From Heterobilharzia americana (Eukaryota; Platyhelminthes; Trematoda; Strigeidida; Schistosomatidae): a DNA stretch of 64,000 nucleotides. A model generated the notes under the pieces. It was not told where the DNA came from. It ran no database searches and saw only the letters and a list, made by a program, of their open reading frames with translations. This document shows, piece by piece, positions 35,072-47,306 of this stretch; within the stretch, counting starts at the first letter, position 1, and the number at the start of each line of letters is the position of its first letter. Made by a program: the position numbers and the translations under genes. Where the stretch lies: NCBI GenBank assembly GCA_944470555.2, contig OX104134.1, positions 15,417,248 to 15,481,247 of the forward strand, written 5' to 3'.

Positions 35072-38000
35072 CTAATTGGCATCTCTAAGTGGATACCAAT
35101 GATAGTATAAACATTAAGTGGTTAACTTTTTGGAAAAAGAATGTACTGACCAGTTGTTATCCTTAAAATATCCAAATCAAAGAGGCCATCAGCAGAAACT
35201 AATACAATATTTAAAAATACCTGGAGGGGAATTACAAATCATTTTTAAGTTAACTGTTAGTGATATATGTCTATTCGAATCTACCATCCAGCTAAATTAT
35301 CTATTCTTTACTTTGTAAGCACTTTCCATTTAAAAATATTACATTCAATATTTAGTAATCTACTTATTAACTAACTGGACCACGTTATTTGTTACAAGAA
35401 GCGTTGAACCATGAGGCAGCCTAGACGTTCTTTTTGCTTTAACAGTTAGTTTAAATAAATACTTACTCAGTATTGTAAAGTGTTTGTGTGCAATTCTCCA
35501 TCTTCAGTCTATTTTAAGCAAAAAATATACTTCTGTTTGAAATAAATAATATTGACTGAGTAAAGGTAGATTCAGCTTTTAGTTCAGCTAAAATCAGTTT
35601 CCTGTGGGTCACTGACCTAGAAATTCCATCCAATTACTGTGTTATCTTTCGGAGAAGTATGGATGATTTATGTGCATTCGTTCATTTGAATTCGGTAGAT
35701 GCAATATCATACCATAAACCTGTTTCCTTTTGGTTCGAAATGTAGGTCGGTTCAATGTTTCGTGAATGTGAGTAGTTTTCTTCCCATACAAAAGCGAAGC
35801 AGCAGATAAAGGAAGTCCTAGGGAGGCTAATTACTACTGAAGGCTTGAAAAAAATGTTTTACATATTGTAAAATGTTAAGAACAAGGGTTATGCCGTTGG
35901 CATAGTGCAAATGCTATGGTTTAAATGCTTGTAACAGAGTAGTTCACAACCACTTTACAATATTCTGTATTACCTATCCCACTTCCAATAGCACAGAATA
36001 AAAGGCGCATGACACAAAATCTACCTTTCAATGTACTTACTTAATGTTCGTCAAAATGATGATGCAATGCTATGAATGTGATTTAGTAGGTAAGTTAGTA
36101 AATTTCAGCGTCAAGGTGATACTTGTCATGAACTGACAGCAGCTGAAAGACTCTTTAAAACCTGGGGTCATTAGACAGTTAGGTCATCTTAGTAAAGGAC
36201 TCCACAGCAGTGCACCACACTGATCTCACCAGGGATTGAGCACGGGACCTTCAGGTCTCGTGAAGAGTCCGCTGTCATTAAGCCACTGGGTCAGAATCCA
36301 ATGGTCCACACTTTTCTAATTCTGTTAATCTAAGATATAGTGAGACTTTGCTTCGATATCGTAGTTAAGTATTTGTTATGACATCCGAATTAGTTTGCCT
36401 CATGAGTAACGACTTCTCATTAGAACTTTGCAGCAGAGTCTGAAGGTCATTAGTGAACACTGCTGAGTGATTCGGTGCTAGGACGAAGCAGCTGCCTAGT
36501 GATCCTAGGTTCTCAGTGGTTTTCCAACCGATTTTAGTCTACGACAAATACCGCCTTAAAAGCAACTGATCCCTGCAAACCTCCAACCTGAAATACATAC
36601 ATTTTCTTGGCAGCTGTGTAATACTGTTTAACCAAGCTATTTTAGTATACTGAATGGTTTAAGGACCATGTCGTAGTAAATTCTTAGTTGCACCAGCAAA
36701 GCTAAATATTTTTCAAAGTGAATATGAAGGTCAGACATGAATAAATTGACAGCAGCTTTTTGTAGCTGCTTGATCCGGAGTTCGAAGCAAATGCAGGGCA
36801 ACTAATTGTGACTAAGTGTAGTATAAGACTATAATACGTTTGGAGATCACCAAAGTGAGCTGATTTAATCGAGAATGTTTAGAGATCATGCAAAACTGTC
36901 GAATACTGTATTGGAATAGAGATCTAACTGCTTTTTAGATGCATCCATGACCACTCAGTTTTATAGTTAGACTCGGAGTTATCCAGTTGAATTGTGATAG
37001 AAAAATCCCAGTAATAGCTTCTAATGATAACTGACTTTTCCAAAATCAATGCGATAATATAAACTTAACTAGTGTTATGAAATTAGAGGTCTGCCGAAGT
37101 GTTAATTTCTCAGCACTTGTTCAAAAACAGTGTTCATGGGGAAAAAACACCAGTGCATCGGATGGAAAGCATAATTTCACTGCGGTGACTAATTTTTTAT
37201 CGGGCAGTTCTTTCATGGTACCTTTGTATATGATGGTCAAGTTATGTCTAAAAAGTATTTTACTGGCAAAGAGGAGTGCGTCTGATATTTAACATTTCAA
37301 TTATCATTCATCTTTCATTTTACTACTGTGCATGCATGACGTCTTACTTTGAAAGAAAAACGAACGTGTCTGGTTTTGATTTGATGTTTTATATAGTTGG
37401 GTGGTCAGTTGGTAACTTCACATTACAAATTATGCTAAAAGTGGGATGAAATGTCAGCTGTGAAATCACCTTTCTACTAAAAACAGAAATATCAGTTCGA
37501 ACGTGCATATCACACAAGAAATTTCATAGTAGTGAATAAATTAATGAGGAACATGATTCCGTTGAAAACACCAGTCGAAGAATGAAATACGGCTATAGTT
37601 CACGCATCGTTGTAGCTAACTTGCACATTGCGGATTCTGAAACTTTTCGAAAAAGTCAAAACGCTACCCAGTAGCCATGTACACGTTCTTACAGCAAGCA
37701 ATGAACCAAGCTCATTATACGGACCTGCAATACTAGCTGTGCAGACGTTAGAGCGGGTTTCGAAGTCATTACTCATCGATTGAAAATCGAGTATCTAACA
37801 CAATGAGTCAGCTTCACTGTTTTTGCTGTTGCTTTTAAAGGTGTATAATGTCTCTGTGAAGATAGGATGGTATCACAAGAAGTTTTTGTCGAAGCAAGGA
37901 TTGGTGTAATAATCTCGTTGCTAAACTTTCATCGTGTATGTTGAGTAGATGAAGGTAGCGTGAACTCACACAGTTTAATTCATATCCTAGTTCACAAATT

Positions 38001-41000
38001 TGTATCAGATAGAAATGAGTTAAGTTTATTTAACCAGATGAGAGAAGCATTTCAGGTTGTCAGGAGAGTTGGTTTGTAGGTGAATTGATATAGTTTGGTA
38101 GTTAGAAGCCGTTGCTGTATTCGTTACTTAGATGGATTTATGAAGTGGTATTAGGTTCACTGCTTCGTAATATTTTGGTAGCGGTGTGACACTATGTAAT
38201 TCGGTGATTTTACATAGCCAGGCGACCGGAAAAGGGAACTGATTGTGGTTCAGTTGCTTGTTTTTTTTTGTGACAATGGAGTATGTTTACTAATTGTAGA
38301 GTGATAAATTTCTAATACCTTTGGTTAATGTAATTGGAGACTGATACGTGCTGGTGAAGGTGTTTGGTTTTCCTGATCATTAAGTTATGAATTTAAATTG
38401 CTCTTAATCTACCTAGGTTTTTTATACGGTAACCGAATGATGTTGTTTTCTCATTCATCCAATGTTTTCACTAGTTTTAACCATTTGAATCGTATTCTGA
38501 AGATTCAACAGAGCACAAACTTGAAGTTAGTAATGACTAGAAAAGAATAAGTCCCCGAGACTTGGATCTTGGTTAGATAGACAATACCTTCTTCAAAACC
38601 TAATTGAACTTCGTCTCCTTATTTAGTAGTGTACTGTTATTTCTTTTTTATGATCATTGTTACTTGCTTCAGATTTTCTCACTATCTGCATAAATCAAAT
38701 TTAAGTTTTTCGATTGAGTTCATAGTAGATTGGATTTATAGAAACCGGACAGTTATATGTGAGTAATTTTACCACAACGCTATTCTGTAGGGATCAACAT
38801 AGTCTGTAAGGAGAAAAATATGCCGTCTAAAAAATATCCGTAACTAAGTGGTTATTTCAGTTAATTGATGAGTGTAATACATTTCTAATGAATGTCAATG
38901 TATGTAAAGTTGGCGAACATCAAACAATCGTCATCATTCTGAGATATCAGTCTTTTCTACTATCTCATAAAACATTCTATTCATTAGTTGGACGACTATT
39001 TGGAATTCGGTCATGCTGATACGTAGATTTCTCAAGGCAGGTCAGATTCATGTGAATGAGGGAGATTTGTAAAGAAGCTATGCGGTAAGAAGTTGAAAAA
39101 AATAATTTTCAGATTATTTGAACTGGTTTAAACCACAGAAGATTAATTTCGCTTAGAAATTCACTAATTATGAAGCGCAGTCTATTAACAGGTTGTTTCT
39201 TTGAACCTAGTGGTAAGATTATGTTCCCTAATCAATCAAATTTATGAAAAACAAAAATTCAGTTGTTACTCGCTACTTGTTTGGGAAGTGAGCTGTTCTT
39301 TGTTATGCTTCATTCTTGTTCTTTATACTCTTTTTCCAGAGACCAGGGATTTGAATATTCTTTTTCAGCCTAAGCCATGTTCACCTTCAATAGTCTAGTA
39401 ATTTAAATCTATCTTAGACCGTCAAGAAGTTTACTGTTTCCCTTCAATTCCTTTTTGAGTTATCAAAAAGTATAGTTATTTAGAGTTGTATTCGTTTGAG
39501 ATTACACTGTTATTATTATATATCTGAATGCACTAAATATCAGCATGTATTTTAATTACTAATTTCGAAGAAAAGATATGTACAAGTAACATAAAATTAA
39601 TACAAGAATCGAGGTGACTCACTTTATATGGGTGTTTGTACAGGCTTTTTCAAGCTCATCATTCCCATTTTCACTAGTTCCTATTATCGTTGGGCTGAAA
39701 AAAATAAGCAAGAAATAGTTTACTTCCAACGGTTTGCTGTCGTGAAACTGAAAACTATAATACTACCAATATCAGCCAACGCATTTTCAGCGGTGTTAAG
39801 CTTTTGTTCAATTATGTTAATCATGAAAGAAATAAAATTATCAGCTTAAATATGAGATTTCCAGCTTGGGATTGTTGCTCAATATTTGTTGATGAAATTT
39901 TACATATAAGTGCCTAGGGGAACGCTTTTTAGAAGATTTACTGGATCTACCTGTTAAAGTGTAGAGTAAGATTGACAAAATCCTCATAACAAGTCGTATA
40001 TGCCTGAAAGCTTTATCAGGCAATCATTTTGCTTCGAAATTTCGGGAAAAGCACGCAAATAAACATGTAAGTACTAGGTTGGTTGAAGAAAGGAGAAACC
40101 AATGGAATTTAAATCCAGAAAGACGTGGCAATCACCAAGACCATTACAGTGTACTTAAACCCTGTAATTTGTATATAATTGTTGACATTGACGATGTAAG
40201 TAGGCCTGTTATGTTACCACCAACTGAGTGACCACTAAGCTTGGAATTTGAGGGTTATTACCCCAAACTCTGCATATATAGTAGTCCCCATAAGGAAATA
40301 ACAGTTGGACACACAGGGAGTGTAGAAAAGTGACAAGTGGAGTTATAAAACTGCCTCTTTTATTTTTCAGGGGATTGCAACCAACTGAAAGAACACCACA
40401 AAACTTGAAACACTAAATATCTGTCTTTACTAGTTAAGTAGTTCATAGCGGAACACAGTGCAAGTTTAAGATGTCACGGCTCGGCAACAAGGACGTTACC
40501 ATTCAGTCATTAAGTTGAGTTTAAATGGTTCTCGTTTTCTTATTTTCCTCGTCTACCATTTGCTTTTTAAGTTCTAACTGTCAGCAGTAGCCAGTCGGTT
40601 TAAATAACAGTTCTGAATATGTTGTAGACGGTTTTCCATCAGTTAAATAAATTCTTTTGAAAGCATTTTCTTTTTCACATCTAAGAATATTGTACCTGCC
40701 TTTTAGGATATTCTTGTGATATATTTTAATAAAATGGGCTATATTGTCATGTTAAAACACCAATTCGGCTTTGCGTTAGGGATCCTTAAACTTAAGTGTT
40801 GATAAAATTTAGGCAGAATGTAATTAAATCTGCTTTATGGTTGCGTTTCAGATCCCCATGTAGCTTTTTCGGGGTTGGTTTATGACTACACTTCTACTGA
40901 ATGTCTACCTATCCAATGTAAAAAATTTAACGAAAGAGAATTATTCTAATTATATTTAAAATGTTGCTGCTACTATGATTTGTAATTACATGTTACAATT

Positions 41001-43881
41001 TATAATTTATTTTTAGTTAGTCTAGAACGTGTAATGTTCCACTTTGGATGGTCATCTTAGTGGTGATCTTTCAGTGTGCACTTTCCATTTCATCGATTGT
41101 ACTTACAGTCAAATAGTAGTTCGTTGTTAAAACTTCCCAGTTAACTTTACTGAACGATTAAGCAGTAAGCGATAGTTTCAAAAAAGACTTTGATTTTAAG
41201 AGAATTCATTATAATCAAAGTGAATTCTGTGATGAAAGCTTCGTACAATGAAAATACACAATTTGAATTCAAAATACATTTTACAGGTTGCATTTTTTGC
41301 ATTAAGCAGAGATTTATTTTCCATTTCAGTCTATCGTTCCTCATTTCAAACATGCACCCAACATGATAAGCATTATTTGTTTTACATGGACAGATGTGAA
41401 GTATACAATACCTGTTGACGATATTGAATACTGATTACAATATGTGGATCACATCAGTATGACTTAGTGGTTGTAAAGTATCATGTTTATCATGAGACCT
41501 GAAAATTGAAGATGCGATTTTATACAAGGTTGAAAATGAACACTGTTGAGAGGTCACAACTAAGCTGTTTGCTATCTTTCAGCCTCATCCATTTCCTGTT
41601 AGTGAATGATGAAGGCTATCTAACAATCATTTAGTTTTCGATTATCCATCTAATTTTTTATCTGTCTTTTTAAGCGCTTGTACGAATCTAAATTTATCAA
41701 ATAAAATATTTAAGAGCATGAGAAATAAAACTGAAAGAAAGCTTTGTTAGGGATGTTTGATCTTTAAAAACCTAACTCATGTATATATTTTCATTGTAAA
41801 ATTCAAACCTTATTTTTACACCTTTTTCGCTACATACAATGTTATTTATTTTTACCGCGATTTAAGATACTAAGCGCTGATTGGTTCATTTTTCACTTTT
41901 AATATGCTATTTCTTTTTCCCTGGCCAAGGCCCCTGAAAAAGTCTATAAACGACTGAACTTTCAGCTATATTCACCCTATCTGCTTAAGATAAATATAAC
42001 TTCACCCCATTGTCTTCTTCTCCTAATGTCAGCTGAGTATTGGGTGGAGAAGTAGTTGTTATATGGTTAATCGTATCTCGTGGGAGCGTTATATCGTTCA
42101 TATATATGCCTTAGATTGGAACAAACCTGTGGTATAACGGAGTTGGCGGTTAATCCCACTGGTTAGTTATATAAAGATTTCTAAATGTACATTCTTTGGT
42201 GTAACATACACTGATATTAACAGTCTGATTTAAGAAAATAAAGAGGCCTAAATGCTACCAACAGTGATGCTGTTAACTTTGCTATGGTAGCTGCAAACAT
42301 ATGTATTAATATATTGCTACAAACGCTGCCCAATGAGTACAGATGTCAACCAATTGTTAGACTAAAATGTAAACTGACACATTTCATCATTTTGACTATC
42401 CGAGATAGACGTGGTTTGGCAGACTTGTGTTGATACTGGGTTGTGATTGAAGGTGAAATAGTTAACATTTATCAAATATATAAACCAAGGAATTCAAGGG
42501 AAACGATTAACAGTCGATGGATAATATTTGTGGTGAATTAAAGTTGCAAAGTAAACGTAATGAAAGCATTTGATCAATAAATTTGCAGTCTATGATCGTT
42601 GTGGTTATGCAATGATCCCAGGAAGTAAATAATTTTGGGAGTATACATAGATGCTGTTACAACCGAAGCAAACGGCTTTTTGATTTTCAAAATGCAAGTT
42701 TTCAAACTAATGTTGAGTTAAGCCAATAAAAAAGAACAGATTATGGAATTAATTGAAAAATGTCAGTTGCAGAGATACATTTCTCGGTGAAAAAGTGGAG
42801 TCTCATACAAGTTCAGTTCTTAGTAATTCGACGCATATTGGAAAATGTTTGACAGAAATCATATATGTGCAATATTTTTGTAATAGTTTTGTCCCTGGAA
42901 AATAAGAAAAAGCTAACAGAGTATATGTGATTTCGGTTACCAGAAATCTAAGATTGTCGCATTCTGACAATGAGTTCTCAGGCTACATGCATTTGTCATA
43001 ATCATAAGTGTCAGTTACTTTCAGCACCAACAGGCTGGCACAGCAATAGGATGAACTCGCTTCAAATAGTTACAATAAATTAATGAAGTCGAAGAAAATT
43101 GACATCGAGCAGATGTGAAACTGAAAATCCCCTAGTGCTTTTTAAGCCACAACCAAAATCCATTATTTAATACTTTAGGTGGGCTGATTTAAATTCAGTC
43201 TAAGTAGCGAAACCACCTTATATTCTCAGTCCTTAAAGTCTTATCATTCATTCATAGTATTTCATGCCAGTTACTGATATTGTTTTCGGTCGGCTGTATT
43301 TCTTCTTCTCGAATTAGTTTCCTGCTACTCTTCGGCATAACAATTTGTGCCGATAAAGAATTGTATCAGATCCTGTTTTATCATCGCCCTATCCACCCAT
43401 TTGTCTTCACGTCATAGTACTGTAGTTACCTCCAAAAAAGAACGAACCATATGCATTCTGGAGCGAGTAATGCATCAAAATAAAGAAATTTAGCTGAATA
43501 ACCATCTAAGATGTTCACATAGATTTCCAAAAAAGTCAATTACAAATTACAGTCAAGGTACTCCGGCTACATAATAAACTTGAACTGTTCATAAAAATTT
43601 GCTAACTGATTGAATTTTGTATAAATCAATCATTTTTGTACGTCGTGAGGACTTTAGCAAAATGAGATGTAATGACACCGAAACAATATATCTCTGTCGA
43701 CTGTAAGGCATCTTTGGATGACTATACAACTTGAGATAACACTTAAAGGGGATAAAGAAGTCCTTCATTACATAACTTGATAATTTAAGGTGTGCCTAAA
43801 CAAATTCAACAAATCTGGCGGAAAAGCTACTGTTTTATCACTACACCGAAGCCATCGTGAAAGTTTTTTTAAAAGGCTTAC
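35072..43881 (-). other. NAV intron between AAA exons, 8.8 kb
   Basis: Donor GTAAGC at 43881-43876 and acceptor ATTAG at 35072-35076, read on the - strand. Apart from a tRNA-like SINE candidate (36160-36310) nothing is recognised; open frames such as 37077-37292, 39201-39398 and 41147-41353 look fortuitous. Confidence 0.55.
36160..36310 (-). repeat. tRNA-derived SINE candidate
   Basis: On the - strand an A-box-like TGGCTTAATGACAGCGG (36286-36270) is followed at tRNA-like distance by a B-box-like GTGCTCAATCCC (about 36243-36232). The sequence then runs into unrelated sequence ending near a stretch of TTT. The context, GACCCAGTGGCTTAATGACA, looks like the 5' half of a tRNA-derived SINE. Cloverleaf pairing is poor, so it is not a functional tRNA. 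Confidence 0.5.
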
Positions 43882-44085
43882 CATTTTAATGAAGTATTGA
43901 GTAGACTTAAGATGTCTAACAAAGATCCTTTGAGATGATGAATATTAAACAAGTTTATAACTTCGGGAAAGCCATACTTAGCATGGGATGCTAACTGCTG
44001 ATTAAGAGTATTCTTTACTTCTTTCAAGGTTGTACCTCCATCATTTTTAAACCAGAACTTGTAAATTGCATTAACATCGAATGGA
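43882..44085 (-). CDS. NAV: NAV exon with Walker B region
   Basis: 204 bases; it begins with one base completing the codon left by the P-loop exon and leaves two bases (TG) for the last exon. It opens with PFDVNAIYKF, then TTLKEVKNTLNQQLASH, aligning with the KELRQYLSNLA-type helix of NAV proteins. The next strand reads FPEVINLFNIHHLKGSLLDI, where the family has a VIILDNLHH strand followed by an SLGEIF-type helix. The Walker B aspartate position is Phe (codon 43949-43947). Acceptor TTTTCAG and donor GTAAGC are strong. Confidence 0.85.
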
Positions 44086-46870
44086 CTGAAAATGAAATGA
44101 AAGCACTTGTTTAAATAAGATATTCGCATTTCTGAAGAAATTGCTTTAAAAATATTGATTATTTACCTAGACTAAAAGGTTTTAAGGATAACACTTAACA
44201 GGGTAGAAGTTTGGTTACACAGAAGTTTTAGTATTTACGGCAGATAAAATATTAGGGGATGGTAATGTTGTTAGAAAATCAATCATAAATGATGTACATG
44301 TAATAGCTGTACATATAATAATTGTTACGTCTACCCGAAAAGCAGTTTCATAAATCAAAAAAATATACTTTAGTCAATACAAATGAAGATTTGGGGGTTT
44401 TTAGTTATTCTGTCAGAATGAAACTTACCCGTCAACTTGACTAATGAACCATACAGAAACTATGCTGACAGGCATGCAACACTGAGGTGACTAATGATGT
44501 CTTTAAACTAACTAGCTGATAATTTTAAATGGCCTATGTTGTATATCATGTGAATATTCACCCTTGTTGGTTAAGTTTTAAATTGTCTATTAAATGGCTA
44601 GAAAACACGTTTTACATAAACCAGGGCACATTTTTAAAGCCTCTGGGTTATCAATAGAGACAGCATTTTCGTTTTCAATAGAATTTACTGAAGGTAAGGC
44701 GAATGATAAGACAAGGTTCAATGATCTGTGCTAAGGAAGAGAGTCCATGTAGTAAATGTTATGTAAGTTATGACAGCAATACTCAGTTATTATTTGTAGT
44801 GTCCTAGTTTGTGTCCTATTATGATCACTACACTACAGATTTCATATTAGCATCCCATAGGCGGATTTTTGAATCATGTAGTCCAGTACATTTTTGTATG
44901 AAGTATTAAAAAAGTTATTCTATACAAATCTTTATGCCTATGTAATTTACTGTTAACAACTCAAAGATGCATGAAATAGGGCGTTAGTGTCAAGTCACAG
45001 GGATATAGCAACACCGAAAATACTAACTAACCCGTTGAGTTTTTTCAAGTCTTAGATTTTAAATGTTTCATTACAGTTACAAGTAAAGGTGAGTTTATTT
45101 GCAGCCATGTCTGATGAATTTTAGCCCGCAGAAACTAGAAGTCATCAGCTTTAAGAATTCGTTTATCTTTAGATTTTGTTATAGCTGGATAAGAAATAAA
45201 GAGAAAGACAATATGTCGCGAGCTTCGTAATACCATAAAAACACTCCGTGCAGAAAATATATCTGTGGGTAGTGTTACTTGGACAATATACTGATTACTT
45301 ATAAGGAGGAAAATATCTGTAAAGAATTTTTAATTGTATTACACTTTGATGTATGCCTTACTGATGAGAATAGTGAGTCAAAGATTCCATATACTTAAAT
45401 AAGAACCTAGCTGTCATTTGCATAACATCAGCATAAGTCTTGTCTCCTTCTAATGTACCGTTATTATTAAAAAAAAGGTACAAGACTTAAGAAGACAGTT
45501 TAATCTGCACTGTCTTCACTTCAAATAAACGAGATTATCTTTATCCTTTCTACTTCTAAGTTTACATAAAGATAGAATTCGATCAAAAGTAGCAATGTTT
45601 ACTGTAGCTGTTTTCATCCTAATGTGCTATGTAAGCAAAAGTCATATTTTTAAAAAAAACTATATCCTCAAGTTTAAAAGATTGTTTCTTATGCATAATT
45701 AATGTTAGTATTTTCAATATAACTAGATGTATTTGTGAATGCTTATCAAAAGAATCACTAACGGTGATATTCACTTTATTGCTACAACTTTTCTAAATTC
45801 GTAGCAAAGACGTTGAAAGATAAGATAAATTCATTTCATTTTGTCTAAGTTAAGCTCATCACATAGACATATTGCCTTAAATTCAACGAAATTTAGTGCA
45901 GCAATAGCCTGTTTTGTCACTCACCTATCTGACTCCTTTTTAATTGAGATAGAAATTTATAGGATGCAAATCTTTTTAATTGCTTCTTATTTATTCATTT
46001 TTTTTGTTGACCAAAGGCATTCAAGCTTACGAAATGCTTCTTATAGACAGTCAATTTGTGAGGACACTCAAGAGGTCTAAGACTTTTTTTTGACTATCCG
46101 ATCGTCTATATATACTGTATTTTTTAGGTACAACAATTTCTTGATAAGTGGAAGACAAGGATTCACTTCTCTGTTTCATGATTTTACGAAAAATCTTTTG
46201 TTTGAATGCATAAAATCAAATCTGAGCATACGTTAGGATAGAAATTCAGTGACTTATTATTGACCTGATCTATCTTTATAGTTGTTCGGCGATAATACCT
46301 CTTTCTCCAACTAAGCCTTCACGAATATACACATTTCCCACTTTAACGGTTACAAATCACATATCGTTTAGGATGTTGTATTTTTCAATTATTGAATGAC
46401 TCATCCTTCTGGTAACACTCATCAGAGCATTACGTGACGTGATAAGGAATTTCAAAACGGAGTGGACCTATACCAACTCCAGCTACCTAAAGGATGATTC
46501 AGAAAGATAAAAATAAGATTCAACTCCTCTTGATTTCCCCTTTTCACTAACAAAGTACCTTGAATTGTAGTTATATGCTTTAGATTCACTCATCACTCAG
46601 AATATTAGGTGTTTTTATATCTACACAAAGAACCTTAACAACCAGACTATCATTTCATAAATAGTTAACAGTCAAGTAAATCCTTCCACATTTAAAATAT
46701 GGAATAGCAAGCACATACCAATGTCAGTGGTAACCACCAATCGAATTTAAATCACTGAATAACAATTTAGCCGCATACCTCTTTAGTACAATTCCTCCAT
46801 GAAATTTTTCGCCGTTTGTAGTGCTTTTCATCAAAAATTGCAGCAAATCATGCCACTATCCTATTTCAGT
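44086..46870 (-). other. NAV intron, left part before the nested insertion
   Basis: AT-rich, no recognised element or exon. It is part of the 9.4-kb intron between the P-loop exon and the Walker B exon. Confidence 0.5.
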
Positions 46871-46880
46871 CTACTATTAT
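46871..46880. repeat. Target site duplication (left) of the outer RTE copy
   Basis: CTACTATTAT here is repeated exactly at 52174-52183, directly flanking the minus-strand RTE copy on both sides. Confidence 0.75.
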
Positions 46881-46935
46881 CACCATATTATTATTATTTA
46901 TCCTTTAGGTTCCTAGTGGAACATAGGGCTTCAGT

Positions 46936-46985
46936 AGTACATCTCCATTCTACTCTATTCTCTGCAGTCCTTTTAACCTGACTCC
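46936..46985. repeat. 50-bp target site duplication (left) of the inner element
   Basis: Positions 46936-46985 are repeated exactly at 50930-50979. In the uninterrupted sister copy (about 20810-20865, opposite orientation) this sequence occurs once, so it was duplicated by the insertion. Confidence 0.9.
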
Positions 46986-47198
46986 CACGACCGATAGCTG
47001 CTACCTTGACGTGGTGGTCGGGCTTGCATATCACAATGACCCAACGAGCTATGCTGGTGGAACGCTTGTTCCCTCGAGGTCCTACCATACCAGAAAGGTC
47101 TGTTGGGTAGTGGTTAGACGAAAAGCAGTTACCGTTATAGTGTAAATTGCTACACTATGATGGGGGTCTGAGGGCGAAGTCGTACTGCTGCTAGCTGG

Positions 47199-47306
47199 AT
47201 GGGGTGTGACAGCAGTAAGGTGTTTCCCTTGGATGACCAGCAGTGCCAAGCTGATGCTGCCTTCTCAGTGGAAGGGGGGGTTAGAAAAGGTCGGCCCCAA
47301 AAATAA
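47199..47306 (+). CDS. Short leader ORF of the RTE-like element, in frame with the main ORF
   Basis: An ATG at 47199 opens a 35-codon frame (MGCDSSKVFPLDDQQ at the start, GRPQK at the end) closed by TAA at 47304-47306. Beyond that stop the same frame stays open for more than 2.8 kb through the endonuclease and polymerase. The sister copy on the other strand carries the same ATG and stop. It may be a true upstream ORF or the first part of a protein made by stop readthrough. No known domain was recognised. Confidence 0.4.
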   Translation: MGCDSSKVFPLDDQQCQADAAFSVEGGVRKGRPQK

